Shown: positions 25,062-32,705 of the stretch, one piece after another
How the letters are laid out: each line of letters starts with the position of its first letter
How positions within the stretch are numbered: the first letter of the stretch is position 1
Assembly (NCBI GenBank): GCA_022833215.1
Contig: JAIPUZ010000005.1
Span: forward strand, 59,557 to 123,556
Length of the DNA stretch: 64,000 bases
Direction of reading: 5' to 3'
DNA from: Mesorhizobium sp.
Lineage (GTDB): Bacteria; Pseudomonadota; Alphaproteobacteria; Rhizobiales; Rhizobiaceae
The notes under the pieces: generated by a model
What the model was told of the DNA's origin: nothing
Database searches by the model: none
What the model saw: only the letters and a program-made list of their open reading frames with translations
Position numbers and translations under genes: made by a program

Positions 25062-26627
25062 TTATTTTCCGGCCAGCGCATGCAGCGCGTTGACGTCGCC
25101 CGGGTTGATGAGGTCCTTCGCCACCCAGCCCTTGAGGTCGTACTCGGCCATGCAGCGGCGTGCCATGTCCTGAAGCACCTCCAGTTCGCCGGTGGCCTGT
25201 GCGGTCAGCAGCGTCTCGATGCGCAGATTGTCCTGGTTGCCGGCGTAGTTGCGCTCGTAGAGTTCGTGGCGGCCACCGAATTCCGAACCGATTGCGTCCC
25301 AGAGCAGCTTCAGCAGCTTCACCCTGTCGATGGCCGCATAGCCGTTGGAGCCGCGCACAAAACGGTCGAGATAGGGCCGGATGGCCGGGCTCTCGAAATC
25401 GGCCGCCGAGGACGGAAGGTAGATCAGGCCCGACGCGACATGCTGCTCGATCAGTTCCTTGATCTTCGGATAGGCGAGCGGGGCCAGCACACGATAGGCA
25501 AGGCCGTAATTCATGTTCGGCAGATTGTAGCCATCCGTGCCATGCCAGGGGATGGGCGACTTCACCATTGCATCGGCAAGGCCGTGGAAGGTGTTGCGCC
25601 ACGCCAGCGCTTCACCGACCGCCGCCTGCACACCCCGGAAGGTGGACGAGCCCGTCGCATCGACCGCCATGGAGAACAGGCCGGCGATGAAATCGAGCTT
25701 TACCGCGAAGCGCGACACGCCATGCAGCGTGAAGCGCGGCACGAAGCCGGAGGCCGGGAAGAAGGCGTTCACCTTCTCCGCATCGCCATAGATGAAGATG
25801 TTCTCCCATGGCACCAGCACCTTGTCGAAGACGAGGATGGAATCGTTCTCGTCGAGGCGCGACGACAGCGGATAGTCGAAGGGGCTGCCCATCACCGCGG
25901 CCTGTGCCTCGTAGGACTGGCGGGCGATGAGCTTGACGCCATCGGCATCCATCGGAACGGTGAAGATCAGGGCGAACTTCTTGTCCTTGATAGGAATGCC
26001 GTAGTGAGCAATGAAATTGTAGTGCGTGAGCGCCGAGCCGGTGGCCACCACCTTGGCGCCCGACACGATCACGCCGGCATCGGTCTCGCGCTCGACATGC
26101 ATGAACACGTCCGCAACCTCCTCGATGGGACGGTCGCGGTCGATCGGCGGATTGACGATGGCATGGTTCCAGTAATCGAGCCGCTGCTGCGTGCGGTTGT
26201 ACCAGTTGCGCGCGTTGGCGGCATATTCGCCGTAGAAGGCCGAGTTCGCGCCCAGCGTTCCCAGGAAACTCGCCTTGTAGTCCGGTGAACGGCCCATCCA
26301 GCCGAATGCGGGCTGCTGCAGATCCATGATTGCAGCCTTCGATTTCACGAGGTCTTCCGAGGTTTTCGACCCGAGAAAGAAGGGATGGGTGAGCTTGCCC
26401 GAGCCATTGTCGCAAGGCACGCCGATCTCTGCCTTGTTGGCGTGAAAGCGGTCATACCAGCGCGCCACCATGCGCGCCGAATTGCGGAATGCAGGATGCG
26501 TCGTCACGTCCTTGACGCGCTCGCCATAGATGTAGATCTCGCGGCCGTCGCGGATGCTTTCGAGGAATTCGCTGCCCGTGTAGGCGTCTGTCTGGCCGGC
26601 GGTGATGTCAGGATTGATCTGGTCCAA
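25062..26627 (-). CDS. Flavin-dependent aromatic monooxygenase, HpaB/PheA1 family
   Basis: Oxygenase component of a two-component FADH2-dependent hydroxylase (521 residues) of the 4-hydroxyphenylacetate 3-monooxygenase family, whose members ortho-hydroxylate phenols. Family signatures: [49 protein letters not shown] and [13 protein letters not shown] place the start at a TTG (26627) because GGGAGGA lies four bases upstream and homology begins there (MDQINPD); the ATG at 26711 would add 28 unlike residues and cover the promoter. A stand-alone FAD synthetase and a flavin reductase are divergent neighbours. Substrate unknown; phenol to catechol fits the ring-cleavage genes nearby. Confidence 0.88.
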   Translation of the reverse strand: MDQINPDITAGQTDAYTGSEFLESIRDGREIYIYGERVKDVTTHPAFRNSARMVARWYDRFHANKAEIGVPCDNGSGKLTHPFFLGSKTSEDLVKSKAAIMDLQQPAFGWMGRSPDYKASFLGTLGANSAFYGEYAANARNWYNRTQQRLDYWNHAIVNPPIDRDRPIEEVADVFMHVERETDAGVIVSGAKVVATGSALTHYNFIAHYGIPIKDKKFALIFTVPMDADGVKLIARQSYEAQAAVMGSPFDYPLSSRLDENDSILVFDKVLVPWENIFIYGDAEKVNAFFPASGFVPRFTLHGVSRFAVKLDFIAGLFSMAVDATGSSTFRGVQAAVGEALAWRNTFHGLADAMVKSPIPWHGTDGYNLPNMNYGLAYRVLAPLAYPKIKELIEQHVASGLIYLPSSAADFESPAIRPYLDRFVRGSNGYAAIDRVKLLKLLWDAIGSEFGGRHELYERNYAGNQDNLRIETLLTAQATGELEVLQDMARRCMAEYDLKGWVAKDLINPGDVNALHALAGK

Positions 26628-26684
26628 GGTTTCCTCCCGTGCTGGATCGGGCTGAACTCTCTCATCACCCTGGCGCTTCCATAA

Positions 26685-26700
26685 GGTATCGTGCCTTACC
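26685..26700. promoter_or_regulatory. Palindrome GGTAT-N6-TTACC in divergent promoter
   Basis: GGTATCGTGCCTTACC lies between the monooxygenase gene and the divergent FAD synthetase gene. It is a near match (one base off) to two perfect GGTAT-N6-ATACC sites at 32167 and 32209 and to a site at 28887, so it is likely bound by a shared CatR-like LysR regulator. Confidence 0.6.
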
Positions 26701-26787
26701 TGCACGGGCATTGCCGCGAACCGCCTCCTTCGTCAGCCTGAAACCATTCGGCGATCATGCCGCCAGCGTCGGGAAGGAGGAGTCCGG

Positions 26788-27414
26788 ATGCCAGCATCGC
26801 TATCGCGCACCCCGGTTTCAGCATGCCCAACCTCGGGTGCGTGTCCCTCGGATGCATGCATCGCCATCGGTGCCTTCGACGGTGTCCACCTCGGTCATCA
26901 GGCGGTGATCGGTTCCATGCTGCGCCGGGCGCGCTCGCAGGGGATGGCCGCGCTTGTCCAGACCTTCGATCCGCTGCCCAGGGTGGCGTTCGGACGCGGC
27001 CGGCCGATCTGCTCGCTTGCCGAACGCGTGGCGCGTCTTTATGCACTCGGCGTCGACCGGGTGCACGTGGCGGGCTTCACGCCCACTTATGCCGCCCGCC
27101 CCGCCGAAGCCTTCCTCGACGATCTGAGCGAACTGGGTGTGCGGGAAGTCTATGTCGGCGAGGATTTTCGCTTCGGTCACGGCCGTGCCGGTGACCTCGC
27201 GCTGCTGGCCACCCGCTTCAGGGTGACGACCGCCGAGAGCGTCACCTGCCCACGAGGCGAGCGCATTTCATCCACCCGCATACGCGGCCTGCGCGCCAGC
27301 GGCCAGACCGGGGCGGCGCGCGCCCTGCTCGGCCTTCTGCCCGGCGCCTTTGCTGTTGTGCAGGAGGCTGCGGCCCAAAACCTTTCTCCCCTCGATCTGG
27401 AGATGTTGTCGTGA
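26788..27414 (+). CDS. Stand-alone FAD synthetase (RibF N-terminal domain only)
   Basis: A 208-residue protein matching the FMN adenylyltransferase domain of RibF: IAIGAFDGVHLGHQAVIGSM carries the nucleotide-binding (G)xFDGxHxGH motif, followed by VQTFDPLP, YVGEDFRFGHGRAGD and the ISSTRIR motif. The C-terminal riboflavin kinase domain of normal bifunctional RibF is absent. An AGGAGG lies ahead of the ATG. It overlaps the flavin reductase by 4 bp, so it probably supplies FAD to the two-component monooxygenase. Known RibF chemistry supports the activity; its dedicated role is inferred. Confidence 0.88.
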   Translation: MPASLSRTPVSACPTSGACPSDACIAIGAFDGVHLGHQAVIGSMLRRARSQGMAALVQTFDPLPRVAFGRGRPICSLAERVARLYALGVDRVHVAGFTPTYAARPAEAFLDDLSELGVREVYVGEDFRFGHGRAGDLALLATRFRVTTAESVTCPRGERISSTRIRGLRASGQTGAARALLGLLPGAFAVVQEAAAQNLSPLDLEMLS

Positions 27415-27917
27415 CCACGATGGCCCAAGCGCTCGACGCCCCCCCTCTCGATGCACGCGAATTTCGCAATGCCTGCGGCGGTTTCAGCACCGGCGTGACC
27501 GTGATTTCCACCCGCTGCGGCGAAGGCGAGCATGCCATGACCGCCAACGCCTTCATGTCGATCTCGCTCGACCCGCCGCTCATCGCCATATCGCTTGCCG
27601 ATACGGCACGCATGCTGCCGCGGCTGCGCGCCGCCGGCGCCTTCGCCGTCAGCGTGCTGCGCGAAGGCATGGAGGACATCGCCTGGCATTTCGCCGGCAA
27701 GCCGCGCATCGAAGGCCCCGTGCCCTTCACCGAACTTGGCGGGGTGCCGGTGATCGATGAGGCTGCCACCGTTTTCGTTGCCGATGTCCACAGCGAGATG
27801 ACGGCAGGCGACCATGTCATCGTCGTCGGACATGTGCATTCCATGCGCAGCGATCCGCAGGCGCGGCCCCTGCTTTTCCACGGCGGACGCTTCGCCTGCC
27901 TGCCGGAGGTGGCGTGA
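27411..27917 (+). CDS. Flavin reductase, HpaC-like component
   Basis: NAD(P)H:flavin oxidoreductase of 168 residues with the flavin-reductase split-barrel signature: ACGGFSTGVTVISTRCGEG, AMTANAFMSISLDPPLIAIS and FAVSVLREGM. It would provide reduced FAD to the HpaB-type oxygenase encoded divergently. The GTG at 27411 gives a 4-bp overlap with the FAD synthetase; ATG 27420 is an alternative. A LysR gene follows 16 bp later. Confidence 0.92.
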   Translation: MTTMAQALDAPPLDAREFRNACGGFSTGVTVISTRCGEGEHAMTANAFMSISLDPPLIAISLADTARMLPRLRAAGAFAVSVLREGMEDIAWHFAGKPRIEGPVPFTELGGVPVIDEAATVFVADVHSEMTAGDHVIVVGHVHSMRSDPQARPLLFHGGRFACLPEVA

Positions 27918-27933
27918 CGATGCCGGGGGCGAG

Positions 27934-28878
27934 ATGAGCGCCGAAGACGGTGCGAACACGGCACAGCCCTTCGACATAAGGCGGCTGCGCTACTTCCTCG
28001 CCGTGGCGCGCGAGCTGCATTTCGGCCGTGCGGCCGACCGGCTGGGCATTGCCCAGCCGCCGCTATCACGGATGATCGCGCAGCTCGAACGCGATCTCGA
28101 CGTGCAGCTCTTCGACCGCAGCCGCAGCCAGATCGCACTCACCCAGGCGGGAGAGCTTCTGAAAACGCGGGCAAGCTGCATCGCCGAGGAAATCGAGCGC
28201 GCCGTTCGCGATGTGCGCCTCGTCGGCAAGGGCGGCTCGGGCGTGCTGCGCGTCTCGTTCGTCGGCTCGGCCACGCACGGCCCCTTCCCCACCCTGATCA
28301 AGCGCTTCCGCTGCGCTTTTCCCGAAGTGGACCTTCGGCTCAGCGCCATGAACAACGCCGAGTCCCACGAGCAGCTCATCACCCGGGCCATCGACGTGGC
28401 TCTGGTGCGGCCGAGCCTCGACGACGCCACCTTGCGCCAGCAGCTTTTCGTCGAGGAGCCACTGGTGGCGGCCGTGCATGAGAGCGCTGCGAAGGAGCTT
28501 GGCCGCTCGATTCGCCTCGCGGCGTTGAGGGACCAGCCCTTCGTGCTGTTTCCACGCAAGCCGCGTCCCTGCTTCGCCGACATGGTGCTGGGCCTTTGCA
28601 ACGAGGCCGGCTTCCAGCCGCCGCAGATCGTGTGGGCACCGGACTACCAGACCGCGATCAGCCTCGTGGCGGTTGGCGAGGGCATCTCCATCGTGCCGGC
28701 CTGCTGCGAGGCCGCGCACCGGCCGGGCGTCAGCTTCTGCCATCTCAGCGACGAACAGGCCCGCACGCACCTGTCGATCTGTGCCCGCACCGACAACCAG
28801 AGCCCGCAGGTGTTCAAGTTCCTCGACTTCGCCCGGTCCTTCGCACGCTCCCTCGTCAACGGTCAGGCGGCGGCATGA
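27934..28878 (+). CDS. LysR-family regulator, CatR/BenM type (first of two)
   Basis: A 314-residue LTTR. The N-terminal helix-turn-helix is ELHFGRAADRLGIAQPPLSR, and the effector domain starts VSFVGSATHGPFPTLIKRF, typical of the CatR/BenM/ClcR group that responds to muconates. It sits between the flavin reductase and catB on the same strand. A close relative lies beyond catB on the opposite strand. One or both probably bind the GGTAT-N6-ATACC sites. Confidence 0.9.
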   Translation: MSAEDGANTAQPFDIRRLRYFLAVARELHFGRAADRLGIAQPPLSRMIAQLERDLDVQLFDRSRSQIALTQAGELLKTRASCIAEEIERAVRDVRLVGKGGSGVLRVSFVGSATHGPFPTLIKRFRCAFPEVDLRLSAMNNAESHEQLITRAIDVALVRPSLDDATLRQQLFVEEPLVAAVHESAAKELGRSIRLAALRDQPFVLFPRKPRPCFADMVLGLCNEAGFQPPQIVWAPDYQTAISLVAVGEGISIVPACCEAAHRPGVSFCHLSDEQARTHLSICARTDNQSPQVFKFLDFARSFARSLVNGQAAA

Positions 28879-28886
28879 TGCAGTGC

Positions 28887-28902
28887 GGTATCGCGTCAGA
28901 CC
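28887..28902 (+). promoter_or_regulatory. GGTAT-N6-AGACC site upstream of catB
   Basis: GGTATCGCGTCAGACC lies in the 98-bp gap before catB, one base different from the GGTAT-N6-ATACC palindrome found elsewhere in the cluster. It could give catB its own regulated promoter in addition to read-through from the upstream genes. Confidence 0.5.
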
Positions 28903-28976
28903 CGCCGAGTATTGGACAATCCGGCGCGCCACCTCGAAACTTGCAGCATCGATTGCATTGAAGAAACGGGCGCGAC

Positions 28977-30125
28977 GTGATCACCATCGACCATATCGAA
29001 AGCATCATCATAGACGTGCCGACGGTGCGCGGCCATGTCCTGTCGATGACGACCATGATGACCCAGTCCGTCGTGCTGGTGCGTGTCCGCTTCTCGGACG
29101 GATCGGAAGGCTGGGGCGAAGGTGCCTCCATCGGCGGCCTCTCCTACGGCCCCGAAAGCGTGGAAAGCATCAAGCTGGCCGTCGACAGCTATATCGCCCC
29201 GGTGCTGCTGGGAAGGGACGGCGACCGCATCGCCGCCGCTTCCGGCCTGATGGCGCGGGCGGTGAAGGGCAATCACGCGGCCCGCGCGGCTGTCGAAACC
29301 GCGCTCTGGGACGGCCTTGCCCGCCGCCTCGGCACATCCGTGGCCCAGCTTTTCGGCGGCCGCATCCACGAGCGGCTGCCGGTGGCCTGGACGCTCGCCT
29401 CCGGCAACAGCGAAACCGACATTGCAGAGGCCGAGCAGATGCTTTCCGAACGCCGGCATCGCGATTTCAAGCTCAAGATCGGCAAGCGCAAGGTGAAGGA
29501 AGACCTCGCCCATGTCGCGGCCATTGCCCGCGCCGTCGGCGACCGCGGCACCATCCGCGTCGACGTCAACCAGGCGTGGAGCCTGACCGAAGCCCGCTAT
29601 GGCGTGAAGGGCCTGCAGGAGATCGGCTGCGTGCTGGTCGAGCAGCCGGTGCCGCGCGAACGTCTCGACGGCTTGCGCGCCCTCACACAGGGCTATGAGA
29701 TAGCCATCATGGCCGACGAGGTGCTGCAAGGCCCCGCAGACGCCATGCGCGTGGCGGCCGAGCGCGCTGCCGACGTCTTCGCCGTCAAGGTCTGCCAGTC
29801 GGGCGGGCTGATGCCGGCCGCCGAGGTCATCGCCATCGCGCGGGCCGCCGGCATCGGCCTCTATGGCGGCACCATGCTGGAAAGCGGCCTTGGAACGGCG
29901 GCGGCCGTGCAGCTTTTCGCCACCGTGCCGGAACTGGCATGGGGTACGGAACTGTTCGGTCCTCTGCTTCTGACCGAGGAAATCCTCGCCGAACCGCTGG
30001 ACTATCGCGACTTCTCCGTAGCCGTCCCGACCGCACCCGGCATCGGCGTCGCGCCCGATCCGGACAAGGTGAAATTCTACCGCCGCGACCGCAGCGACAC
30101 CTTGCGTGCCGTCGGCGCTCCCTGA
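28977..30125 (+). CDS. catB: Muconate cycloisomerase CatB
   Basis: Enolase-superfamily enzyme of 382 residues that turns cis,cis-muconate into muconolactone. It aligns closely with CatB of pseudomonads: EGASIGGLSYGPESVESIK, AWTLASGNSETDIAEAEQML, the catalytic lysine motif FKLKIG, metal ligands in RVDVNQAWS and IMADEVL, and TELFGPLLLTEEIL. The start is a GTG. Its TGA shares the palindrome TGATCA with the stop of the convergent LysR gene. Confidence 0.94.
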   Translation: MITIDHIESIIIDVPTVRGHVLSMTTMMTQSVVLVRVRFSDGSEGWGEGASIGGLSYGPESVESIKLAVDSYIAPVLLGRDGDRIAAASGLMARAVKGNHAARAAVETALWDGLARRLGTSVAQLFGGRIHERLPVAWTLASGNSETDIAEAEQMLSERRHRDFKLKIGKRKVKEDLAHVAAIARAVGDRGTIRVDVNQAWSLTEARYGVKGLQEIGCVLVEQPVPRERLDGLRALTQGYEIAIMADEVLQGPADAMRVAAERAADVFAVKVCQSGGLMPAAEVIAIARAAGIGLYGGTMLESGLGTAAAVQLFATVPELAWGTELFGPLLLTEEILAEPLDYRDFSVAVPTAPGIGVAPDPDKVKFYRRDRSDTLRAVGAP

Positions 30126-31013
30126 TCAGACGACCTTGCGCGCCACCTTTTGCGCAAGCGTCACGAAATTGTGGACGTGGATGCCCTGCTCGTCGATGCG
30201 GTGATTGACGGAAATGCCTGTGCGTATCGTCAGGCCGGCGATCTCGTGATAGCGCACGCCGTTACGCTGCGCCGTGCCCACAGACGCCGGCACAAGCGCT
30301 ACCCCCTCGCCCACCGAGACCAGCGCAATCGCCGTCTGGAAATCCATGGTGAAGACCCGGCGCGAGGTATCCGCGCCCACGCTCTCACAGGCGGCGATGA
30401 CCACATCGGCGAATGATGGGCGCGGATATTCAGGGTAAAGAATATAGCTCGGCTGGCCGAGATCGGGCAGCGAAACCGGGCCGGGCGTGGTGATCAGCGC
30501 ATCGGGAGCGGCCAGCACCAGCGGTTCGTCGATGAGCTTGCGGGTGACGATTTCGCTGTCATTCAGCGCGGGGCGGGCGATGGCGATGTCGATGTCGCGG
30601 CGGATGAGCGAGCGCTGCAGCTGGGCGTTGTTCATAGGCACCAGCGAAAGATTCACCTCCGGCCAGGAGGCGCGGAACGATTTCAGGATGGTCGGCAGCA
30701 TGCCGTAGGTGGCCGAACCGACGAAGCCGATGCGCAACCGTCCCTCGGCCCCCTGTCCGATGCGCCTGATCTCCAGCCTGATGTCGCCCAGCTCCGCCAG
30801 CAGGGCCGAGCCGCGCTCATAGAAGCGCTCACCGGCCTGCGTCAGCGAAATGGCGTTGCGGCCGCGATTGATGAGCTGCGCACCGAGATCGGCCTCGATC
30901 TGCTGGATCTGCCGCGAAAGCGGCGGCTGCGCCATGCCCAGCCTTTCGGCGGCCCGGCCGAAATGCAGTTCCTCGGCAAGTGCGATGAAATATTCGATCT
31001 GCTTCAGGTTCAT
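30126..31013 (-). CDS. LysR-family regulator, CatR type (second of two)
   Basis: A 295-residue LTTR clearly paralogous to the other one: ELHFGRAAERLGMAQPPLSR in the helix-turn-helix and IGFVGSATYGMLPTILKSF in the effector domain. It ends immediately beside catB, convergent with no spacer. It lies just downstream of the intradiol dioxygenase gene on the same strand but beyond a terminator, so it probably has its own promoter at 31014-31131. Confidence 0.9.
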   Translation of the reverse strand: MNLKQIEYFIALAEELHFGRAAERLGMAQPPLSRQIQQIEADLGAQLINRGRNAISLTQAGERFYERGSALLAELGDIRLEIRRIGQGAEGRLRIGFVGSATYGMLPTILKSFRASWPEVNLSLVPMNNAQLQRSLIRRDIDIAIARPALNDSEIVTRKLIDEPLVLAAPDALITTPGPVSLPDLGQPSYILYPEYPRPSFADVVIAACESVGADTSRRVFTMDFQTAIALVSVGEGVALVPASVGTAQRNGVRYHEIAGLTIRTGISVNHRIDEQGIHVHNFVTLAQKVARKVV

Positions 31014-31094
31014 GCGTTTGCTCCCTGCGCCCCAAGCTGACGAAATGCCGTGAGCATGGCAAGCCACGCGTCTGGGCCGCTCCCAACGCAAAAT

Positions 31095-31117
31095 GCCGCG
31101 CCCTTTTGGGGCGCGCC
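31095..31117. repeat. GC-rich hairpin, near copy of the adjacent terminator
   Basis: GCCGCGCCCTTTTGGGGCGCGCC forms a hairpin nearly identical to that at 31141-31162, 46 bp away. It may be a duplicated terminator; it lies between the dioxygenase terminator and the second lysR gene. Confidence 0.5.
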
Positions 31118-31132
31118 GGATCGGGCCAGCGC

Positions 31133-31162
31133 AAAAAAAAGCCGCGCCCTTTGGGGCGCGGC
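31133..31162 (-). terminator. Terminator of the intradiol dioxygenase gene
   Basis: On the minus strand a perfect stem GCCGCGCCC/GGGCGCGGC with a short loop is followed by eight T. It lies 34 bases past the dioxygenase stop codon. Confidence 0.92.
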
Positions 31163-31196
31163 AGTGGCAGCACAACAGTCTGTCTTGGGAATTAGC

Positions 31197-32072
31197 TTAT
31201 TCGGCTGCCAGTCTCTGCTCCTCGGCGTGCGGCTTCAGTGTGAAGTCGAAGCGGACATAGAGATCGGTATCGTCGCCCGGCCGGCCCTTCTCGAACTTCG
31301 CGACAAGGCTGTTCTTGACCGCGAAGACAGAGTCCTCGTCCAGCCACGGGCTGTCGGCGTCGAAGACCTGACTGACCAGCGTGCGGTAGCCGTCCTTGGC
31401 GAGGATGAAGTGGAGGTGGCCCGGCCGGTTCGGGTGATGGCCCATATAGCGGATGAGTTCGCCCGCGGTCTCGTTGTCCGGGATCGGATAGGGCACCGGG
31501 CGCACCGCACGCAGAACGAAATGGCCATCCTCATCGGTCTCGAAACGGCCGCGCAGATTGTATTCGGGCTGGTCCGGATCGTGGTTCTCATAAAGCCCGT
31601 TCGGCGCGTCTTCCCATATATCGAGCGTCACGCCCGCAAGCGGCTTGCCTTCCGTATCGGTGACATAGCCTTCGACGAGCACGGTTTCCTCGTCGTCGAA
31701 ATGCTTCTGCACGGTCGACGCGCCCTTGGGCAGAACCGGCGGATTCTCACGGTAGAACGGCCCGAGCACAGTGGATTCGCTCTCGCTGCCGTCGATAGGG
31801 TTGGACAGCATGTCGACCAGAACCTCGACGCCCAGAATGTCGCCGAGCAGGATGAACTCCTGACGCTTGTCGTCACACACCTTTCCGGCCCGGGCGAGGT
31901 AGTCGCAGGCCTGAAGGAATTCGTGGTGCTGAAGCTTCACGTCACGGCAAAACCCATGCAGATGCCTGAGCAGCGACGTCATGATCTCGCGCTGACGCGG
32001 CGAGATTTCGCCATGCCTGCCAAGCGAGTCGATAACGGCGTCGGTGACTGTGTCGATGGTTACGTTGCGCAT
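31197..32072 (-). CDS. Intradiol ring-cleavage dioxygenase (catechol or hydroxyquinol 1,2-dioxygenase)
   Basis: Fe(III) intradiol dioxygenase of 291 residues. The N-terminal dimerisation domain has LLRHLHGFCRDVKL and DDKRQEFILLGDILG. The catalytic domain has STVLGPFYRENPP, TLDIWEDAPNGLYE, a tyrosine in PEYNLRG and histidines in RPGHLHFIL. PVPYPIPDNETAG and LDEDSVFAVKNSLV resemble hydroxyquinol 1,2-dioxygenases more than classical CatA. However, catB and two CatR-type regulators nearby argue that the product is a muconate that can cyclise. Both readings remain open; the reaction type is secure. Confidence 0.9.
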   Translation of the reverse strand: MRNVTIDTVTDAVIDSLGRHGEISPRQREIMTSLLRHLHGFCRDVKLQHHEFLQACDYLARAGKVCDDKRQEFILLGDILGVEVLVDMLSNPIDGSESESTVLGPFYRENPPVLPKGASTVQKHFDDEETVLVEGYVTDTEGKPLAGVTLDIWEDAPNGLYENHDPDQPEYNLRGRFETDEDGHFVLRAVRPVPYPIPDNETAGELIRYMGHHPNRPGHLHFILAKDGYRTLVSQVFDADSPWLDEDSVFAVKNSLVAKFEKGRPGDDTDLYVRFDFTLKPHAEEQRLAAE

Positions 32073-32166
32073 GCCTATCCTCCCGGGTCTGCGATCACGG
32101 GCCCTGCCTGCCCGCTGTACCGTCCCAACTATTCATGCCACCCCCGGCCCCGCCAATGCACCGTCC

Positions 32167-32224
32167 GGTATTGCCCGATACCCCCGCCCTGCGGGCCTGC
32201 CGCATACCGGTATCGGGGCATACC
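32167..32224. promoter_or_regulatory. Two GGTAT-N6-ATACC palindromes in divergent promoter
   Basis: GGTATTGCCCGATACC (32167-32182) and GGTATCGGGGCATACC (32209-32224) start 42 bp apart, four helical turns, between the dioxygenase gene and the divergent SCP2-like gene. The second overlaps a perfect ATACCGGTAT palindrome (32204-32213). ATAC/GTAT half-sites are typical of CatR/BenM-type LysR regulators, so a tetramer bridging both copies is plausible. Confidence 0.72.
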
Positions 32225-32318
32225 CCGGCCAGCATTGCCAGAGAGCTGCGACTGCTCTTGATGGAATGATGCCGCATTGCTCCGGACACGTCGATGCGGC
32301 CTGGAGGACAAACATACC

Positions 32319-32705
32319 ATGCTGGAAACCCTGTTGACGATGCAGCAGCGGCTCGATGCCTCGCCGCACCTCCTGCGCCTTGGAAAGCTGTTTTGCGAAA
32401 CCGTGCTCATAGAGGTCGAGGACCTGTCATTCTATCTGCAATTCCGCGACGGGCATCTCGTGTCGATCACGCCCGGCCCCTCCGCCAAAACACCCTGGCG
32501 CTTCGCGCTGCGCACCGACAAGGCGGCGCTGGCTGCTTTCTGGGAGCCGGTGCCGAGGCCCGGATTCCACGACATATTCGGACTGGTGAAGATCGGTCGC
32601 GGCCGCATCGACGGCGATATACTGGCGTTGGTCAAGAATCTGCGCTTCTTCAAGGAGTTCATGGCGCTGGGCCGTCCGGCCACCGGCGAGGAGAAGCCGG
32701 CATGA
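32319..32705 (+). CDS. SCP2-like sterol-carrier-domain protein (128 aa)
   Basis: Small cytosolic protein with features like an SCP2 fold: alternating strands in VEDLSFYLQFRDGHLVSITPG, the alanine-rich helix TDKAALAAFWEP, and KIGRGRIDGDILALVKNL. CTGGAGGAC precedes the ATG. It overlaps the alpha/beta hydrolase gene by 4 bp, so the pair is co-translated and controlled by the double palindrome upstream. SCP2-type domains bind hydrophobic ligands. Here it may bind a pathway intermediate, but no catalytic role can be read. Confidence 0.6.
   Translation: MLETLLTMQQRLDASPHLLRLGKLFCETVLIEVEDLSFYLQFRDGHLVSITPGPSAKTPWRFALRTDKAALAAFWEPVPRPGFHDIFGLVKIGRGRIDGDILALVKNLRFFKEFMALGRPATGEEKPA

Noticed and set aside
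26628-26711. ATG at 26711 as start of the monooxygenase
   Set aside because: The added 28 residues lack homology and would cover the GGTAT palindrome and promoter; a TTG with GGGAGGA upstream at 26627 fits the family start better.
31197-32072. Calling the dioxygenase firmly CatA
   Set aside because: Sequence words resemble hydroxyquinol dioxygenases while the neighbours suggest catechol; I left the substrate open.
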